The notes under the pieces are model-generated. The model made no database searches. It was given only the letters and a program-made list of their open reading frames with translations, and was not told the origin of the DNA. The translations under genes and the position numbers were made by a program. Positions 20,457 to 29,104 of a DNA stretch of 64,000 bases are shown piece by piece. This DNA comes from Streptomyces sp. 549 (GTDB lineage: Bacteria > Actinomycetota > Actinomycetes > Streptomycetales > Streptomycetaceae): the NCBI RefSeq assembly GCF_030124175.1, contig NZ_JASKMT010000001.1:1-64000 (forward strand), written 5' to 3'. The first letter of the stretch is position 1, and the number at the start of each line of letters is the position of its first letter.

Positions 20457-21170
20457 TCAGCGGCGGGTGCCTATGAACAGGCCGCGCCTCGACTGCACTT
20501 CGGGGACGTACTCCGGCCGCAGCCCGGCCTCCTCGAATGCCTCCACGTACTCCTCGCGGCTGAAGAGCATGGCGCGGTGCACCTCGGTGAAGTAGCGGAC
20601 GCCGCCGGTCGGGGACGCCTGGAGGTAGTGGACCTCCATGCGGGACGTGTCGCCCTCGCGGACGGTGTGGGTGGCGCGGGCGACAGTGGTGTCCTCCCAC
20701 TCGATGACGTCGCTGGAGACCCAGCGGTCTATGAAGGTCTCCGGGAACCACCAGGGCTCGACGACGACCACCCCGGACGGGTTGGTGTGCAGCGCGAGGC
20801 GTCGGACCGTCTCGTGCAACTCCGCACGGGAGGACACATAGCCGATCGAGGCGAACAGGCAGGTGACGGCGTCGAAGGTGCGGCCCAGGTCGAAGGAGCG
20901 CATGTCGCCGACGTGCAGCGGCACATGCGGCAGGTCGGTGCGGGCGATGTCGAGCATCGGTTCGGAGAGGTCGATGCCCTCCGTGTGCCCGATCAGTTCG
21001 ACGAAGGCGGGGAGGTGCCCGCCGGTGCCGCAGGCGACGTCCAGCACCGAGGCCGCCCCGGGCAGGCGCGCATGGATCTGCTCGACGACCGTCTCCGCCT
21101 CCGCTCTGTAGTCCTTGCCCCGTGCGGTGTGCTGTGCGTGGTAGAACTTCGCTGAGTCGGCGCCGTACAT
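20457..21170 (-). CDS. TDP-aminosugar N-methyltransferase (DesVI/TylM1-like)
   Basis: This 237-residue SAM-dependent methyltransferase has motif I VLDVACGTGGHL (near residue 43), an acidic residue after EGIDLSEPM, and the family-typical FASIGYVSS and VVVEPWWFPETF segments of DesVI, TylM1 and SnogX-type enzymes that dimethylate the C3 amino group of TDP-sugars. ATG 21170 has a GGAGGA ribosome binding site 6-8 bases upstream. It is divergent from a 4-ketoreductase gene. A second copy of this enzyme type is at 54.35 kb, which suggests one N-methyltransferase per sugar. Confidence 0.88.
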   Translation of the reverse strand: MYGADSAKFYHAQHTARGKDYRAEAETVVEQIHARLPGAASVLDVACGTGGHLPAFVELIGHTEGIDLSEPMLDIARTDLPHVPLHVGDMRSFDLGRTFDAVTCLFASIGYVSSRAELHETVRRLALHTNPSGVVVVEPWWFPETFIDRWVSSDVIEWEDTTVARATHTVREGDTSRMEVHYLQASPTGGVRYFTEVHRAMLFSREEYVEAFEEAGLRPEYVPEVQSRRGLFIGTRR

Positions 21171-21230
21171 GGGACTCCTCCGTTGGCCGGGCAGGTGGGG
21201 GTGCGGCGCCCACAGGGTCGCCCCAGCCCG

Positions 21231-21248
21231 TCGAGCGCCGCTGGAACC
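21231..21248 (+). promoter_or_regulatory. Candidate SARP heptads in the divergent sugar-gene promoter
   Basis: TCGAGCG and TGGAACC start 11 bp apart, about 83 bp before the 4-ketoreductase start and between the divergent methyltransferase and ketoreductase genes. The second heptad is degenerate, so this is a weaker candidate. Confidence 0.35.
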
Positions 21249-21330
21249 CGGCCGGGGCTTGAGTGAATCCCGATCGCCACGTACCAGTCTTCGCTGTGCA
21301 GGGCCTGTTCTCAGCGAAGAAAGGGACAGC

Positions 21331-22287
21331 ATGTCCGCGAATGGCAGGGTCGTCGTCCTGGGCGGCACGGGGTTCGTCGGACGGCACGTGTGCGCGGCGT
21401 TGGAGTGCCGCGGCACGGAGGTGGCCGTCGTGGCCCGCAGGCCGCCCGATCACGAGGTCGCGGGCCCGTTCCTCGCCCTCGACCTCGCGCGGCGGCCGGC
21501 GCGGGAGTCCGCCGAGCGGCTGGACGCCCTGGCGCCGTTCGCCGTCGTCAACTCCACCGGCAGCATCTGGGGCAACACCGACGCGCAGATGTGGGAGGCC
21601 GCAGCCGCCCCGACCCTGCGGCTGCTGGACATCCTCGCGCTGATGGAGAGCCGGCCACGGCTGGTGCACCTGGGTTCGGTACTGGAGTACGGCCGGATGC
21701 GGGTCGGGACAGCGTCGGACGTCGCCGCGCCCGCACGTCCGACCAGCGCGTACGGCCGGGCGAAGCTAGCGGCGACCCGGGCCGTGCTGGAGCGGATCGG
21801 GGCGGGTGAGCTGGAGGGCATGGTATTGCGCATCGCCAATCTGGCGGGCCCCCGCAGCCCCGACGTCAGCCTGCTGGGCCGGGTGGCCGGCCAGTTGTGG
21901 GCGGCGGGCGGGCAGCCGGCGGCGGTGGAACTGGATCCGTTGCTGGCCCACCGGGACTACGTGGACGTACGCGACGTCGCCGACGCGGTCGTGGCGGCCG
22001 TGGACTCGAAGGTCTCCGGCGAGATCGTCGACATCGGCAGCGGCCACAGCACCTCCGTCCGCACGCTGGTCGACATGCTCATCGAGCGCAGCGGCCTGCC
22101 CGCGTCGGTACGGGAGCGGTCGGACGTGGGGATCCAGCACTCCGCCGAGGAATGGTCGCTCGTGAACACCGCGCCGGCCGAGCACCTGCTCGGCTGGCGC
22201 TCCCGTCGGTCCCTCGCCGAGGCGGTGGACGGATTCTGGCTCGAGTTCGTCGAGCGCCAAGGCCCGCGGGACGAACACCACCCCTAA
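21331..22287 (+). CDS. NDP-hexose 4-ketoreductase (NAD-dependent epimerase/dehydratase family)
   Basis: The 318-residue extended SDR has an N-terminal [16 protein letters not shown] cofactor motif and a [13 protein letters not shown] catalytic Tyr-x-x-x-Lys segment. It resembles 4-ketoreductases of deoxyaminosugar pathways (DnmV/EvaE-like), which set the C4 hydroxyl stereochemistry. Clustering with aminotransferase and N-methyltransferase genes supports this. It starts at ATG 21331 and is followed after 22 bases by the aminotransferase on the same strand. A distinct second enzyme of this type is encoded at 55.2-56.1 kb; which enzyme serves which sugar cannot be decided from sequence. Confidence 0.85.
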   Translation: MSANGRVVVLGGTGFVGRHVCAALECRGTEVAVVARRPPDHEVAGPFLALDLARRPARESAERLDALAPFAVVNSTGSIWGNTDAQMWEAAAAPTLRLLDILALMESRPRLVHLGSVLEYGRMRVGTASDVAAPARPTSAYGRAKLAATRAVLERIGAGELEGMVLRIANLAGPRSPDVSLLGRVAGQLWAAGGQPAAVELDPLLAHRDYVDVRDVADAVVAAVDSKVSGEIVDIGSGHSTSVRTLVDMLIERSGLPASVRERSDVGIQHSAEEWSLVNTAPAEHLLGWRSRRSLAEAVDGFWLEFVERQGPRDEHHP

Positions 22288-22309
22288 ACGAAACGGAGAA
22301 CCATCCGCG

Positions 22310-23428
22310 ATGACTGCGTATGTCTGGGACTACCTGCCGGAGTACGAGCGGGAGAGGGAGGAGTTGCTGGAGGCGGTCGACACGGTGTTCAGCTCCGGTC
22401 AACTGGTGCTCGGGCCGAGTGTCGACGGCTTCGAGCGCGAGTTCGCGGACTACCACGGGCTGGCGCACTGCACGGGCGTGGACAACGGGACCAACGCGGT
22501 GCGGCTCGGGCTCCACGCGGTGGGGGTGGGCCCCGGCGACGAGGTGATCACGGTGTCGAACACCGCGGCGCCCACCGTGGTGGCGATCGACGGCGTCGGC
22601 GCCACCCCGGTGTTCGTGGACATCCGCGAGGAGGACTATCTGATCGACATCGACCAGGTGGCCGCCGCGATCACCCCCCGTACCAGGGCCCTGTTGCCGG
22701 TGCATCTGTACGGGCAGTGCGTGGACATGGGCGCGATCAACGACCTGGCGGACCGGCACGGCCTGGCGGTGCTGGAGGACTGCGCGCAGGCGCACGGCGC
22801 CCGGCACCACGGGAGGCTGGCCGGGACCATGGGCAGGGCCGCGGCGTTCTCCTTCTACCCGACGAAGGTGCTGGGCGCGTACGGGGACGGCGGCGCGGTC
22901 GTCACGGACGACGAGGCGGTGGATGCCTCGCTGCGGCGACTGCGCTACTACGGCATGGAGAAGACCTACTACGTGGTGGAGACTCCCGGCTACAACAGTC
23001 GGTTGGACGCGGTTCAGGCGGAGATCCTGCGCCGGAAGCTGACGCGGCTGGACACCTATGTGGAGGGCCGCCGGGCGGTGGCGAGGCGGTACGAGGAGGG
23101 GCTCGGCGATCTCGCCGAGAAGGGCTTGCTCCTGCCGTCGGTGAACGAGGGCAACGAGCACGTCTATTACGTCTACGTGGCCCGCCACCCGCGCCGGGAC
23201 GAGATCATCGATGCCCTCAAGGGCTACGGGATCACCCTCAACATCAGCTATCCGTGGCCGGTGCACACCATGTCGGGCTTCGCGAAACTCGGCTACGGGG
23301 AGGGCTCGTTGCCGGTGACGGAACGTCTGGCGAAGGAGATCTTCTCGCTGCCGATGTATCCGTCGCTGCCGGTCGAGCTCCAGGAGAAGGTGATCTCCGC
23401 GGTGCGCGAGGTGGTGCTCTCGTTCTGA
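22310..23428 (+). CDS. dTDP-sugar 3-aminotransferase (DegT/DnrJ/EryC1 family)
   Basis: The 372-residue PLP-dependent aminotransferase has the DegT fold. The Schiff-base Lys is in [14 protein letters not shown] (Lys186), and [24 protein letters not shown] and [10 protein letters not shown] form the PLP site. It should install the C3 amino group on the 3-keto intermediate made by the 2,3-dehydratase (EvaB/DnmJ-type step), using glutamate as donor. It is the only aminotransferase in the window, so both predicted aminosugars would have to share it. It is likely co-transcribed with the 4-ketoreductase and is followed by a strong terminator. Confidence 0.92.
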   Translation: MTAYVWDYLPEYEREREELLEAVDTVFSSGQLVLGPSVDGFEREFADYHGLAHCTGVDNGTNAVRLGLHAVGVGPGDEVITVSNTAAPTVVAIDGVGATPVFVDIREEDYLIDIDQVAAAITPRTRALLPVHLYGQCVDMGAINDLADRHGLAVLEDCAQAHGARHHGRLAGTMGRAAAFSFYPTKVLGAYGDGGAVVTDDEAVDASLRRLRYYGMEKTYYVVETPGYNSRLDAVQAEILRRKLTRLDTYVEGRRAVARRYEEGLGDLAEKGLLLPSVNEGNEHVYYVYVARHPRRDEIIDALKGYGITLNISYPWPVHTMSGFAKLGYGEGSLPVTERLAKEIFSLPMYPSLPVELQEKVISAVREVVLSF

Positions 23429-23434
23429 GCCGTA

Positions 23435-23484
23435 CACGAGGAGGAGGGCCACCCCGCGGTCGCGGGGTGGCCCTCCTCCTCGTG
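23435..23484. terminator. Perfect 24-bp hairpin between convergent genes
   Basis: Arms 23435-23458 and 23461-23484 are exact complements with a minimal loop. It separates the aminotransferase gene from the convergent glycosyltransferase gene and should work in both directions. Confidence 0.85.
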
Positions 23485-23495
23485 CGGGCCCAGGG

Positions 23496-24638
23496 TCAGA
23501 CGAGTCCCTCGATGACCTTCACGACCTCGGCCTGGGAGGGCATTGAGGCGATCTCCGCGGCGAGTTCGCCGGCCTTCGCGCGGTAGGAGGTGTCGTTGAG
23601 GATCTTCGACACCGCGGCCTCGGTGTCCTCCACGGGCACGGTGTGCGAGGGGAGCGTGATGGATGCCCCGAACTCGTCCACCGGGCGCATCGGTATCGCG
23701 GAGGCGAGGATCTCCGGCAGGACCAGCTGTGGGGTGCCCGCGTTGAGCAGCGTCATCACGGTGACCCCGCCCCCGTGGTGCAGCACCAGGTCCGCCGTCG
23801 GGGCGACCACGTCCAGCGGGACGAAGCCGGCCCTCACGTCCGGGAACTCGGCGCGCAGTTGGGCGGCGACCGGCTCCGGGGCGGCGACTATCACCTCTAC
23901 GTCGCCCCCGCCCAGGACGGGTCCGCCGAGCAGCGGGCGGAAGAAGTCGAGCCCGAGGGCCGGGATGAAGACGCTGCGCGACCCCGAGGTGATGACCACG
24001 CGGGGGCGGTCGCCCTTGGCGTACATCCACGGCTCCAGCGCGATCTGCGGGTTACCGGGGGCCCAGCGCATCGGCTGCGCGGGCTCGGCGTGCCGGGGCC
24101 GTACCGTCGGCGGCGTGATGTCGACGAAGAGGGCGGGTTCCGGTATCGCGTCCAGTCCGAACGCGGCCAGTTCCGGCTTGAGTTCGTCGGTCGCCCCCTG
24201 CCAGTCGATGTCGGTGCGGTCGTAGATGGCCCAGGTGTGGCTCACCAGAGGGATGGAGAACTTGTGGGCTATCAGCGGGGCGGCGTGGTTGTACTCCCCG
24301 CCGATCACCACGTCGGGCCGCCAGGCCTCGGCGAGCTCCTCGGTGCCCCGGTAGCTGGCCGCCGAGAGCCGTGCGAAGCCCCGGCCCGCGAAGTCCATCT
24401 CGGTGCTCTCGCTGGTGGGCATGGGCAGCCAGTTGCCCTGCCGGTCCTTGAGCATGGCGTCGCCCATGCCCAGGTCGGTCACGCCGCGGGCGGGCAGCCC
24501 GAGGCCGGTGACGAGGTCGAGGTTCTCCTCGGGTGAGGCGACCAGGACCTCGTGCCCCGCGGCACGGGCCGCCCAGGCGAGGGGCACGCTGGCGTGGACG
24601 GGAGCCGAACCGCCTCCGACGACAAACAGGAACCGCAC
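23496..24638 (-). CDS. Glycosyltransferase, UGT/MGT family (first of two)
   Basis: The 380-residue GT-B enzyme belongs to the family of antibiotic glycosyltransferases (GT1). It has an acceptor-binding N-terminal half starting VRFLFVVGGGSAPVHASVPLA and a C-terminal donor half with the LVLHHGGGVTVMTLLNAGTPQ signature. No DesVIII/EryCII-type activator gene is seen in the window. The start is GTG 24638, next to a GGAGATCC ribosome binding site and exactly at the family N terminus; the longer frame adds an unrelated leader. It probably transfers one of the two dimethylamino sugars. Whether the bond is C- or O-glycosidic cannot be told from sequence. Confidence 0.9.
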   Translation of the reverse strand: MRFLFVVGGGSAPVHASVPLAWAARAAGHEVLVASPEENLDLVTGLGLPARGVTDLGMGDAMLKDRQGNWLPMPTSESTEMDFAGRGFARLSAASYRGTEELAEAWRPDVVIGGEYNHAAPLIAHKFSIPLVSHTWAIYDRTDIDWQGATDELKPELAAFGLDAIPEPALFVDITPPTVRPRHAEPAQPMRWAPGNPQIALEPWMYAKGDRPRVVITSGSRSVFIPALGLDFFRPLLGGPVLGGGDVEVIVAAPEPVAAQLRAEFPDVRAGFVPLDVVAPTADLVLHHGGGVTVMTLLNAGTPQLVLPEILASAIPMRPVDEFGASITLPSHTVPVEDTEAAVSKILNDTSYRAKAGELAAEIASMPSQAEVVKVIEGLV

Positions 24639-24753
24639 GATGGATCTCCTTCGTTCATCTGGGACAGGGGCCCCGGGCGTCCAGCGCACCCGTCGGACCC
24701 GGGGTCAGGTTCTTTCGTCCGGGTCGAGCCCGGCCTGATCCGGGCAAGAGTCC

Positions 24754-25557
24754 CTAACGGCCCACGGCCTTCGCGTAGCGGCGGATGGACAGCGGTACGA
24801 AGATCACGAGGATCAGCGCCACCCACAGGAAGGCCGAGAGAACGGGGTATTGAAGCGGCCACACCTCCGGCTCCGGCCGGCCGGCCGGGATGTTGCCGAA
24901 CAGCTGCCGGCACGCCTCGACGACCGCGGACACCGGGTTCCAGTTGGCGACGACCTGGAGGACCTTGGGCAGCCCCTCACTCGGCACGAACGAGTTCGAG
25001 ATGAAGGTGAGCGGCAGCAGCACCATGAGCATCACGTTGCCCAGCACCTCGGGCGACTTCGCGGTCAGACCGATCGCCGCGGTGATCCAGGAGGCCGCGT
25101 AGGCGAAGAGGAACAGCAGCAGGAAGGCGAGCGCGGCGTCCAGGAAGTCGGACCGGATGCGCCAGCCCATCAGCAGACCGGTCAGCGACATCAGAATAAT
25201 GACGAGAACGTTGTTCACCGCGTCGCCGCTGGTCCGGCCGACCAACACCGCGGACTGCGAGATGGGCAGCGACCGAAACCGGTCCACGAGGCCGAGCTTC
25301 ATGTCGTGAGCGATGCCCACGCCGGTGTTGGAGGCGGTCAGCAGCATCGTCTGGGTCAGGATTCCGATGATCATGAACTCGCGGTAGTTCGAGCCGTGCA
25401 CGTCGATCGCGCTGCCGAACACGAACCCGAAGAGAAGCGCGAAGGCGATGGGAGCGGCGCTGGTGAACACCACGATGTCGGGGTTGCGAAGGTTCTTGAG
25501 AACGTTGCGCTTGGTGAGGACGAGGCCGTCCTCGACGGCCTGGGTGAAGGCGCTCAA
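24754..25557 (-). CDS. ABC-2 type permease, DrrB-like drug exporter subunit
   Basis: The 267-residue membrane protein has six predicted helices and the ABC-2 family layout of DrrB. Hydrophobic segments include VVFTSAAPIAFALLFGFVFG near the start and ALAFLLLFLFAYAASW in the middle. It forms an exporter with the ATPase encoded just upstream; the two genes overlap by four bases (ATGA), indicating coupled translation. DrrAB exports daunorubicin and doxorubicin, so export of the aromatic glycoside is the likely role. Confidence 0.9.
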   Translation of the reverse strand: MSAFTQAVEDGLVLTKRNVLKNLRNPDIVVFTSAAPIAFALLFGFVFGSAIDVHGSNYREFMIIGILTQTMLLTASNTGVGIAHDMKLGLVDRFRSLPISQSAVLVGRTSGDAVNNVLVIILMSLTGLLMGWRIRSDFLDAALAFLLLFLFAYAASWITAAIGLTAKSPEVLGNVMLMVLLPLTFISNSFVPSEGLPKVLQVVANWNPVSAVVEACRQLFGNIPAGRPEPEVWPLQYPVLSAFLWVALILVIFVPLSIRRYAKAVGR

Positions 25558-26531
25558 CGGACCTGCTCCTCGATCTTGCCGCCGGCCGCCGCCGTGTCGG
25601 AGTTCTCGGTCAGGGCGAGGAAGACCTCGTCCATGCTGGGCCGGCGCAGGGTGACTCCCGCCAGCCGGATGTTCTGCTGATCGAGCAGCCGGATCGCGGA
25701 GACCAGCGTGGCCGGGCCGTCGCTGACCGGCACGATCACCCGCTTGTCCGCCTCCTCCACCGTGGGCTCGCCCGAGGCGAGTTCGGCGAGGAGGGCAGCG
25801 GCGTGCCGGGCGTCCTCGGCGCTGCCCGTGGTCAGTTCGATGCGCTCTCCGCCGACCCGGTCCTTGAGTACGTCGGGGGTGCCTTCGGCGATCACCCGGC
25901 CTCGGTCGATCACGGTGATCCGGTCGGCCAGCTGGTCGGCCTCCTCCAGGTACTGGGTCGTGAGCAGCAGAGTGCTGCCACCGCTCACCAGCTCGCCGAT
26001 CACCTCCCAGACGGCCATCCGGCTGCGGACGTCAAGCCCGGTCGTCGGCTCGTCGAGGAAGAGCACCTCGGGCTTGGAGACCACCGCGCAGGCGAGGTCC
26101 ACGCGGCGGCGCATCCCCCCGGAGTAGCCCTTGACCTGGCGGTCGGCGTTCTCGGTGAGGTCGAAGCGCTCCACCAGTTCGTCGGCACGCCTGCTGCTCT
26201 CGGTGACGCCGAGGTGGTAGAGCCTGCCGATCATCCGGAGGTTCTCCCGGGCGGTGAGGTCCTCGTCGACCGCCGCGTACTGGCCGGAGAGGCCGATCTT
26301 GCGGCGGAGCTGGACCGCGTCGCTCCGCACGTCCAGGCCCGCGACGGTCGCCCGTCCAGCGTCGGCGCGCAGGAGGGTGGCGAGGACGCGCACGGTCGTG
26401 GTCTTGCCGGAGCCGTTCGGCCCGAGAAGTCCCAGCACGGATCCTTCGGGGACGGTCAGGTCCACCCCGTCCAGGGCGGTATGGGTGCCGAACTTCTTTC
26501 TGAGCCCCTCGGCGACGATCGCGTTGGTCAT
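25554..26531 (-). CDS. ABC transporter ATPase, DrrA-like drug exporter subunit
   Basis: The 325-residue ATPase has Walker A LLGPNGSGKTT (near residue 40), signature YSGGMRRRVDLACA and Walker B VLFLDEPTTGLD, followed by the C-terminal extension of the daunorubicin-resistance DrrA subfamily (VTLRRPSMDEVFLALT). It powers export through the DrrB-like permease. The start is ATG 26531 with a GGAGGACC ribosome binding site. The stop overlaps the permease start. Resistance would therefore combine efflux with the UvrA-like and glycosylase proteins encoded elsewhere in the cluster. Confidence 0.92.
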   Translation of the reverse strand: MTNAIVAEGLRKKFGTHTALDGVDLTVPEGSVLGLLGPNGSGKTTTVRVLATLLRADAGRATVAGLDVRSDAVQLRRKIGLSGQYAAVDEDLTARENLRMIGRLYHLGVTESSRRADELVERFDLTENADRQVKGYSGGMRRRVDLACAVVSKPEVLFLDEPTTGLDVRSRMAVWEVIGELVSGGSTLLLTTQYLEEADQLADRITVIDRGRVIAEGTPDVLKDRVGGERIELTTGSAEDARHAAALLAELASGEPTVEEADKRVIVPVSDGPATLVSAIRLLDQQNIRLAGVTLRRPSMDEVFLALTENSDTAAAGGKIEEQVR

Positions 26532-26926
26532 TGGTCCTCCATGAGCGGTAGCTGCGCGGTGTGATCGCAGCGGCCGGCCGGTGGTCTCCCGGCGGGCCGG
26601 ACCCAACGTAGGAACGATCGCGGCCAGCTTCGGTCCCCGATTCTCCGGGCCGGCACGGTGGGACGGTTTCCGGCCGAAGGTGTCCCGCAGACACGTCGGA
26701 AGCAGACCGGAAGGCACTCCCTATCCTGACTGTCGGCTTGTCAAGCAGCGTGAGTAGCACGCAAGTTGTGAGATCAAGGCGGAATCCAGACTTCCCTGAG
26801 TGATGGCTCGCACCCTGGCACCGAGCCAATCGCGCGGTGACCGGAGCGCCCCCGGCGTCCGGCCCCCGGCGTCCCCACCAGTTGTCGTCGAAGCGGTCCA
26901 CAGCCGACCGAAAACGGAGCCAGCAG
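26532..26926. other. Divergent intergenic region between exporter and secreted protein gene
   Basis: About 395 bases hold the divergent promoters of the exporter genes (leftward) and the secreted protein gene (rightward). It is less GC-rich near 26720-26800, including a CACGCAAGTTGTGAGATCAA stretch. I see no clear TCGA-type heptads here and no tandem operator that I can name. Confidence 0.4.
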
Positions 26927-27421
26927 ATGAAACGGATTCTCGGCCCTCTCGCCATCGCCGTCGCCCTCGGCGCCGCCCTGACCACCGCACCCGCGGCGGC
27001 CTCCACCCCGGAGACCGTGGCAGCTCATCAGATCCGGGCGAAGGCCGCCGGCGTGTGGACAGGCACCGTGGCCGTCCCGGACGGAACGGTGGAGGTCACC
27101 ATTTCCTTCCACCCGAACGGGACCGTCTGCTTGGTGGAGCCGCCGCCCGGCCCCGACGGTGGGGCCGAGGGCAGCGGGAGGTGGACACGGACGGGACCGG
27201 CCACATTCTCCTTCCGGGTCACGGAGCGCTTCTTCGACGGTTCGGGAGCGACCGTCGCGTCCCTGCGTGCCACGCACCGGGCGACCCTGCAGGGGGCGAA
27301 CGCCTTCACCACGGTGGGCAAGGCCTCGTACTACGACCCGGCCGGCAACGTTCTGGCCACGTTCGCCACCAGCAGCTCGATGCAGCGGACCCAGCAGGCG
27401 CCGACGCCGAGTTGCCCCTGA
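26927..27421 (+). CDS. Small secreted protein of unknown function
   Basis: The 164-residue protein starts with a Sec signal peptide (MKRILGPLAIAVALGAALTT, cleavage near AAAST). The mature part of about 138 residues is rich in beta-strand-forming residues (GVWTGTVAVPDGTVEVTISF, then FSFRVTERFF and RATHRATLQGAN), suggesting a lipocalin/calycin-like barrel. It has two Cys, one in TVCLVE and one at the very C terminus (PSCP). I recognize no family. It is divergent from the exporter genes and followed by a hairpin, so it may be co-expressed with them. A drug-binding role is possible but unproven. Confidence 0.65.
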   Translation: MKRILGPLAIAVALGAALTTAPAAASTPETVAAHQIRAKAAGVWTGTVAVPDGTVEVTISFHPNGTVCLVEPPPGPDGGAEGSGRWTRTGPATFSFRVTERFFDGSGATVASLRATHRATLQGANAFTTVGKASYYDPAGNVLATFATSSSMQRTQQAPTPSCP

Positions 27422-27426
27422 CGCCA

Positions 27427-27457
27427 GGGCCTGCCGGCCAGATCCACCGGCAGGCCC
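27427..27457. terminator. Hairpin between secreted protein and SnoaL-like genes
   Basis: GGGCCTGCCGG and CCGGCAGGCCC pair exactly around a nine-base loop between two convergent stop codons. Confidence 0.7.
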
Positions 27458-27459
27458 GC

Positions 27460-27882
27460 TCAGCCCTCGGCGGGCTCGTCGCGGACGAGCGACCTCGACT
27501 TGACCAGCAGTTCGCCGCCCTCCCGGACAAGGACGTCGCTGACCGCGTAGCTCGACTCGAACCGGGTGACCCCTTCCGCCCCGGTGAGGGTGACGAGCGA
27601 CCCGTAGGAGACGGCGATGCTGCCGTCCTCGGCGCGGTCCATCAGGTAGTGGTCGTTCCAGTGCCGAACCACGACAGTCCGGTACCTCGGCAGCGCCTGC
27701 TCGGCGTGGGCGAGCATCGCCGCCCTGCCGTCGAGCGACTGCCCCCGGTGGACGTGGTGGGTCACACCGTCCTCGGTGAACGTCTTCACGTAGGCCTTGA
27801 CGTCCTGCGCGTCCAGCAGGCTCATCTGATGTGCGTAGAACCGGAGGATGTCGACGTACTGGTCCGTGCTTACCGCTGCCAT
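27460..27882 (-). CDS. SnoaL/NTF2-like small polyketide protein
   Basis: The 140-residue protein has the cone-shaped NTF2/SnoaL-like fold (DVKAYVKTFTEDGVTHHVHRGQ, then MLAHAEQALPRYRTVVVRHWN and EGVTRFESSYAVSDVLVREGG). Family members include polyketide cyclases and small hydroxylation partners in aromatic polyketide clusters as well as unrelated isomerases. The cyclase-type catalytic residues cannot be assigned with confidence. Start ATG 27882 overlaps the end of the SARP gene by 13 bases, so translation is probably coupled to it. Confidence 0.75.
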   Translation of the reverse strand: MAAVSTDQYVDILRFYAHQMSLLDAQDVKAYVKTFTEDGVTHHVHRGQSLDGRAAMLAHAEQALPRYRTVVVRHWNDHYLMDRAEDGSIAVSYGSLVTLTGAEGVTRFESSYAVSDVLVREGGELLVKSRSLVRDEPAEG

Positions 27883-28775
27883 GCGGCGCCCCCATTCGTC
27901 GTGGCGAGAAGCCTTCGGGTGTCTGATCGGTCGGACGGTCGGCCGATGTTCCGGGTGTCCCATGCCTCTGCGTTCAACGGCGGCGAGTCAGGTTGCAGTT
28001 GGACTTCCAGGTCGAGGGCGGAGCGAAGCACGGCCCGCTGCAGTTTCTGCAGCCGGATGGACGGCTCCACTCCGAGTTCCCTGTTCAGGGTGTCGCGCAG
28101 GGTCCGGAACGACTGGAGTGCCTGCGACTGCCGGCCTGCCCGGTACAGGGAGACCATGTAGTGCGCACAGAGGTTCTCGTGCATCGGGTGCTGGGCGGTC
28201 AGCACGGTGAGTTCACTGAGAACCGCGTGGTGTCGGCCGAGCCGGATGTCGGCGCCGATCCGGCTCTCCAGCACGTTGAGCCGGCTCTCCTCCAGCCGGG
28301 CGACCTCTATGCTCAGCGGCATCCCGATCCGTACGTCGGCCAGCGCGCGGCCCCGCCATTCGGCCAGTGCCCTGCCCAGGTACTGGGACACGGCCTCGTC
28401 GTCGGAGTGCTCGATCGCCCGGTTGCCGGCCTCGACGAAGCGCTCGTAGACGCGTACGTCCACGCTCTCCGGGTCGATGTCGAGGAGGTAGCCGTCGAAG
28501 CGGGTGACGAGGATTCCCTTGGCCCGACCGCGGTTCTTGGCCGTGAGCGCTGAGTCAATCAGCTTGCGCAACTGCAGAATGTACGTCTGCAGCGTTGTAC
28601 GTACGCTCATCGGTGGGTGGTCCCCCCACAGTTCTTCGATGAGTGTGGGCACTGATACGATACGGCCCGCATTCAGGGCCAGCAGCGCCAAAACTTGACG
28701 TGGTTTCGCCGCAGTCGGAGTGACCGACTGCTCGTTCAGGTTGGCGTCCAGTTCCCCTAGTAAACGTATGCTCAC
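27870..28775 (-). CDS. SARP-family pathway activator with a TTA codon
   Basis: The 301-residue protein has an OmpR-like winged helix (residues about 1-95, TAAKPRQVLALLALNAGRIVS, then ELWGDHPPMSVRTTLQTYILQLRKLI) and a bacterial transcriptional activation domain (VRVYERFVEAGNRAI, then RLEESRLNVLESRI). It matches DnrI/RedD/ActII-ORF4-type pathway activators. GTG 28775 has a GGGGG ribosome binding site. Codon 5 is TTA (28761-28763 on the + strand as TAA), so translation should require the bldA tRNA. Its likely targets are the TCGA-type heptads at cluster promoters. It overlaps the SnoaL-like gene. Confidence 0.92.
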   Translation of the reverse strand: MSIRLLGELDANLNEQSVTPTAAKPRQVLALLALNAGRIVSVPTLIEELWGDHPPMSVRTTLQTYILQLRKLIDSALTAKNRGRAKGILVTRFDGYLLDIDPESVDVRVYERFVEAGNRAIEHSDDEAVSQYLGRALAEWRGRALADVRIGMPLSIEVARLEESRLNVLESRIGADIRLGRHHAVLSELTVLTAQHPMHENLCAHYMVSLYRAGRQSQALQSFRTLRDTLNRELGVEPSIRLQKLQRAVLRSALDLEVQLQPDSPPLNAEAWDTRNIGRPSDRSDTRRLLATTNGGAAWQR

Positions 28776-29104
28776 GAGTCCCCCTATGGAGCGCAATGGC
28801 CACCAGTGCAATCCCAGGACGTGCAAAGAATCCTTAAAGCAGGAATCTTGGTCGAGGCTTCTTCCACACTGAAGATTTAACGCTTCCGCCAAAACCGGAC
28901 TATCCAGCCTTCAACCTTTCCCACCGTAAGAATCCGGCAGCCAGTCAGTCAAGCCCCCACCTCTGGCCGCATCGTTGTCCGGAGCACTTGAGTCTGCCTG
29001 GAACCGGCGCAAAACAGAAGCCCCTTACGGCCGACGAGGCCACAGTACGAAGCTGTGACCTCGCCCTTCACCCCGAAACTGACATCGCGCCACGCGGGTG
29101 ACAG
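28776..29104. other. SARP upstream region bordering an IS insertion
   Basis: This AT-richer stretch holds the SARP promoter region and then remnant DNA up to the IS630 insertion. I see no gene in it. It includes CTTGCACGTCCTGGGATTGC-like sequence on the minus strand upstream of the activator, but no clear SARP heptads. Confidence 0.4.
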
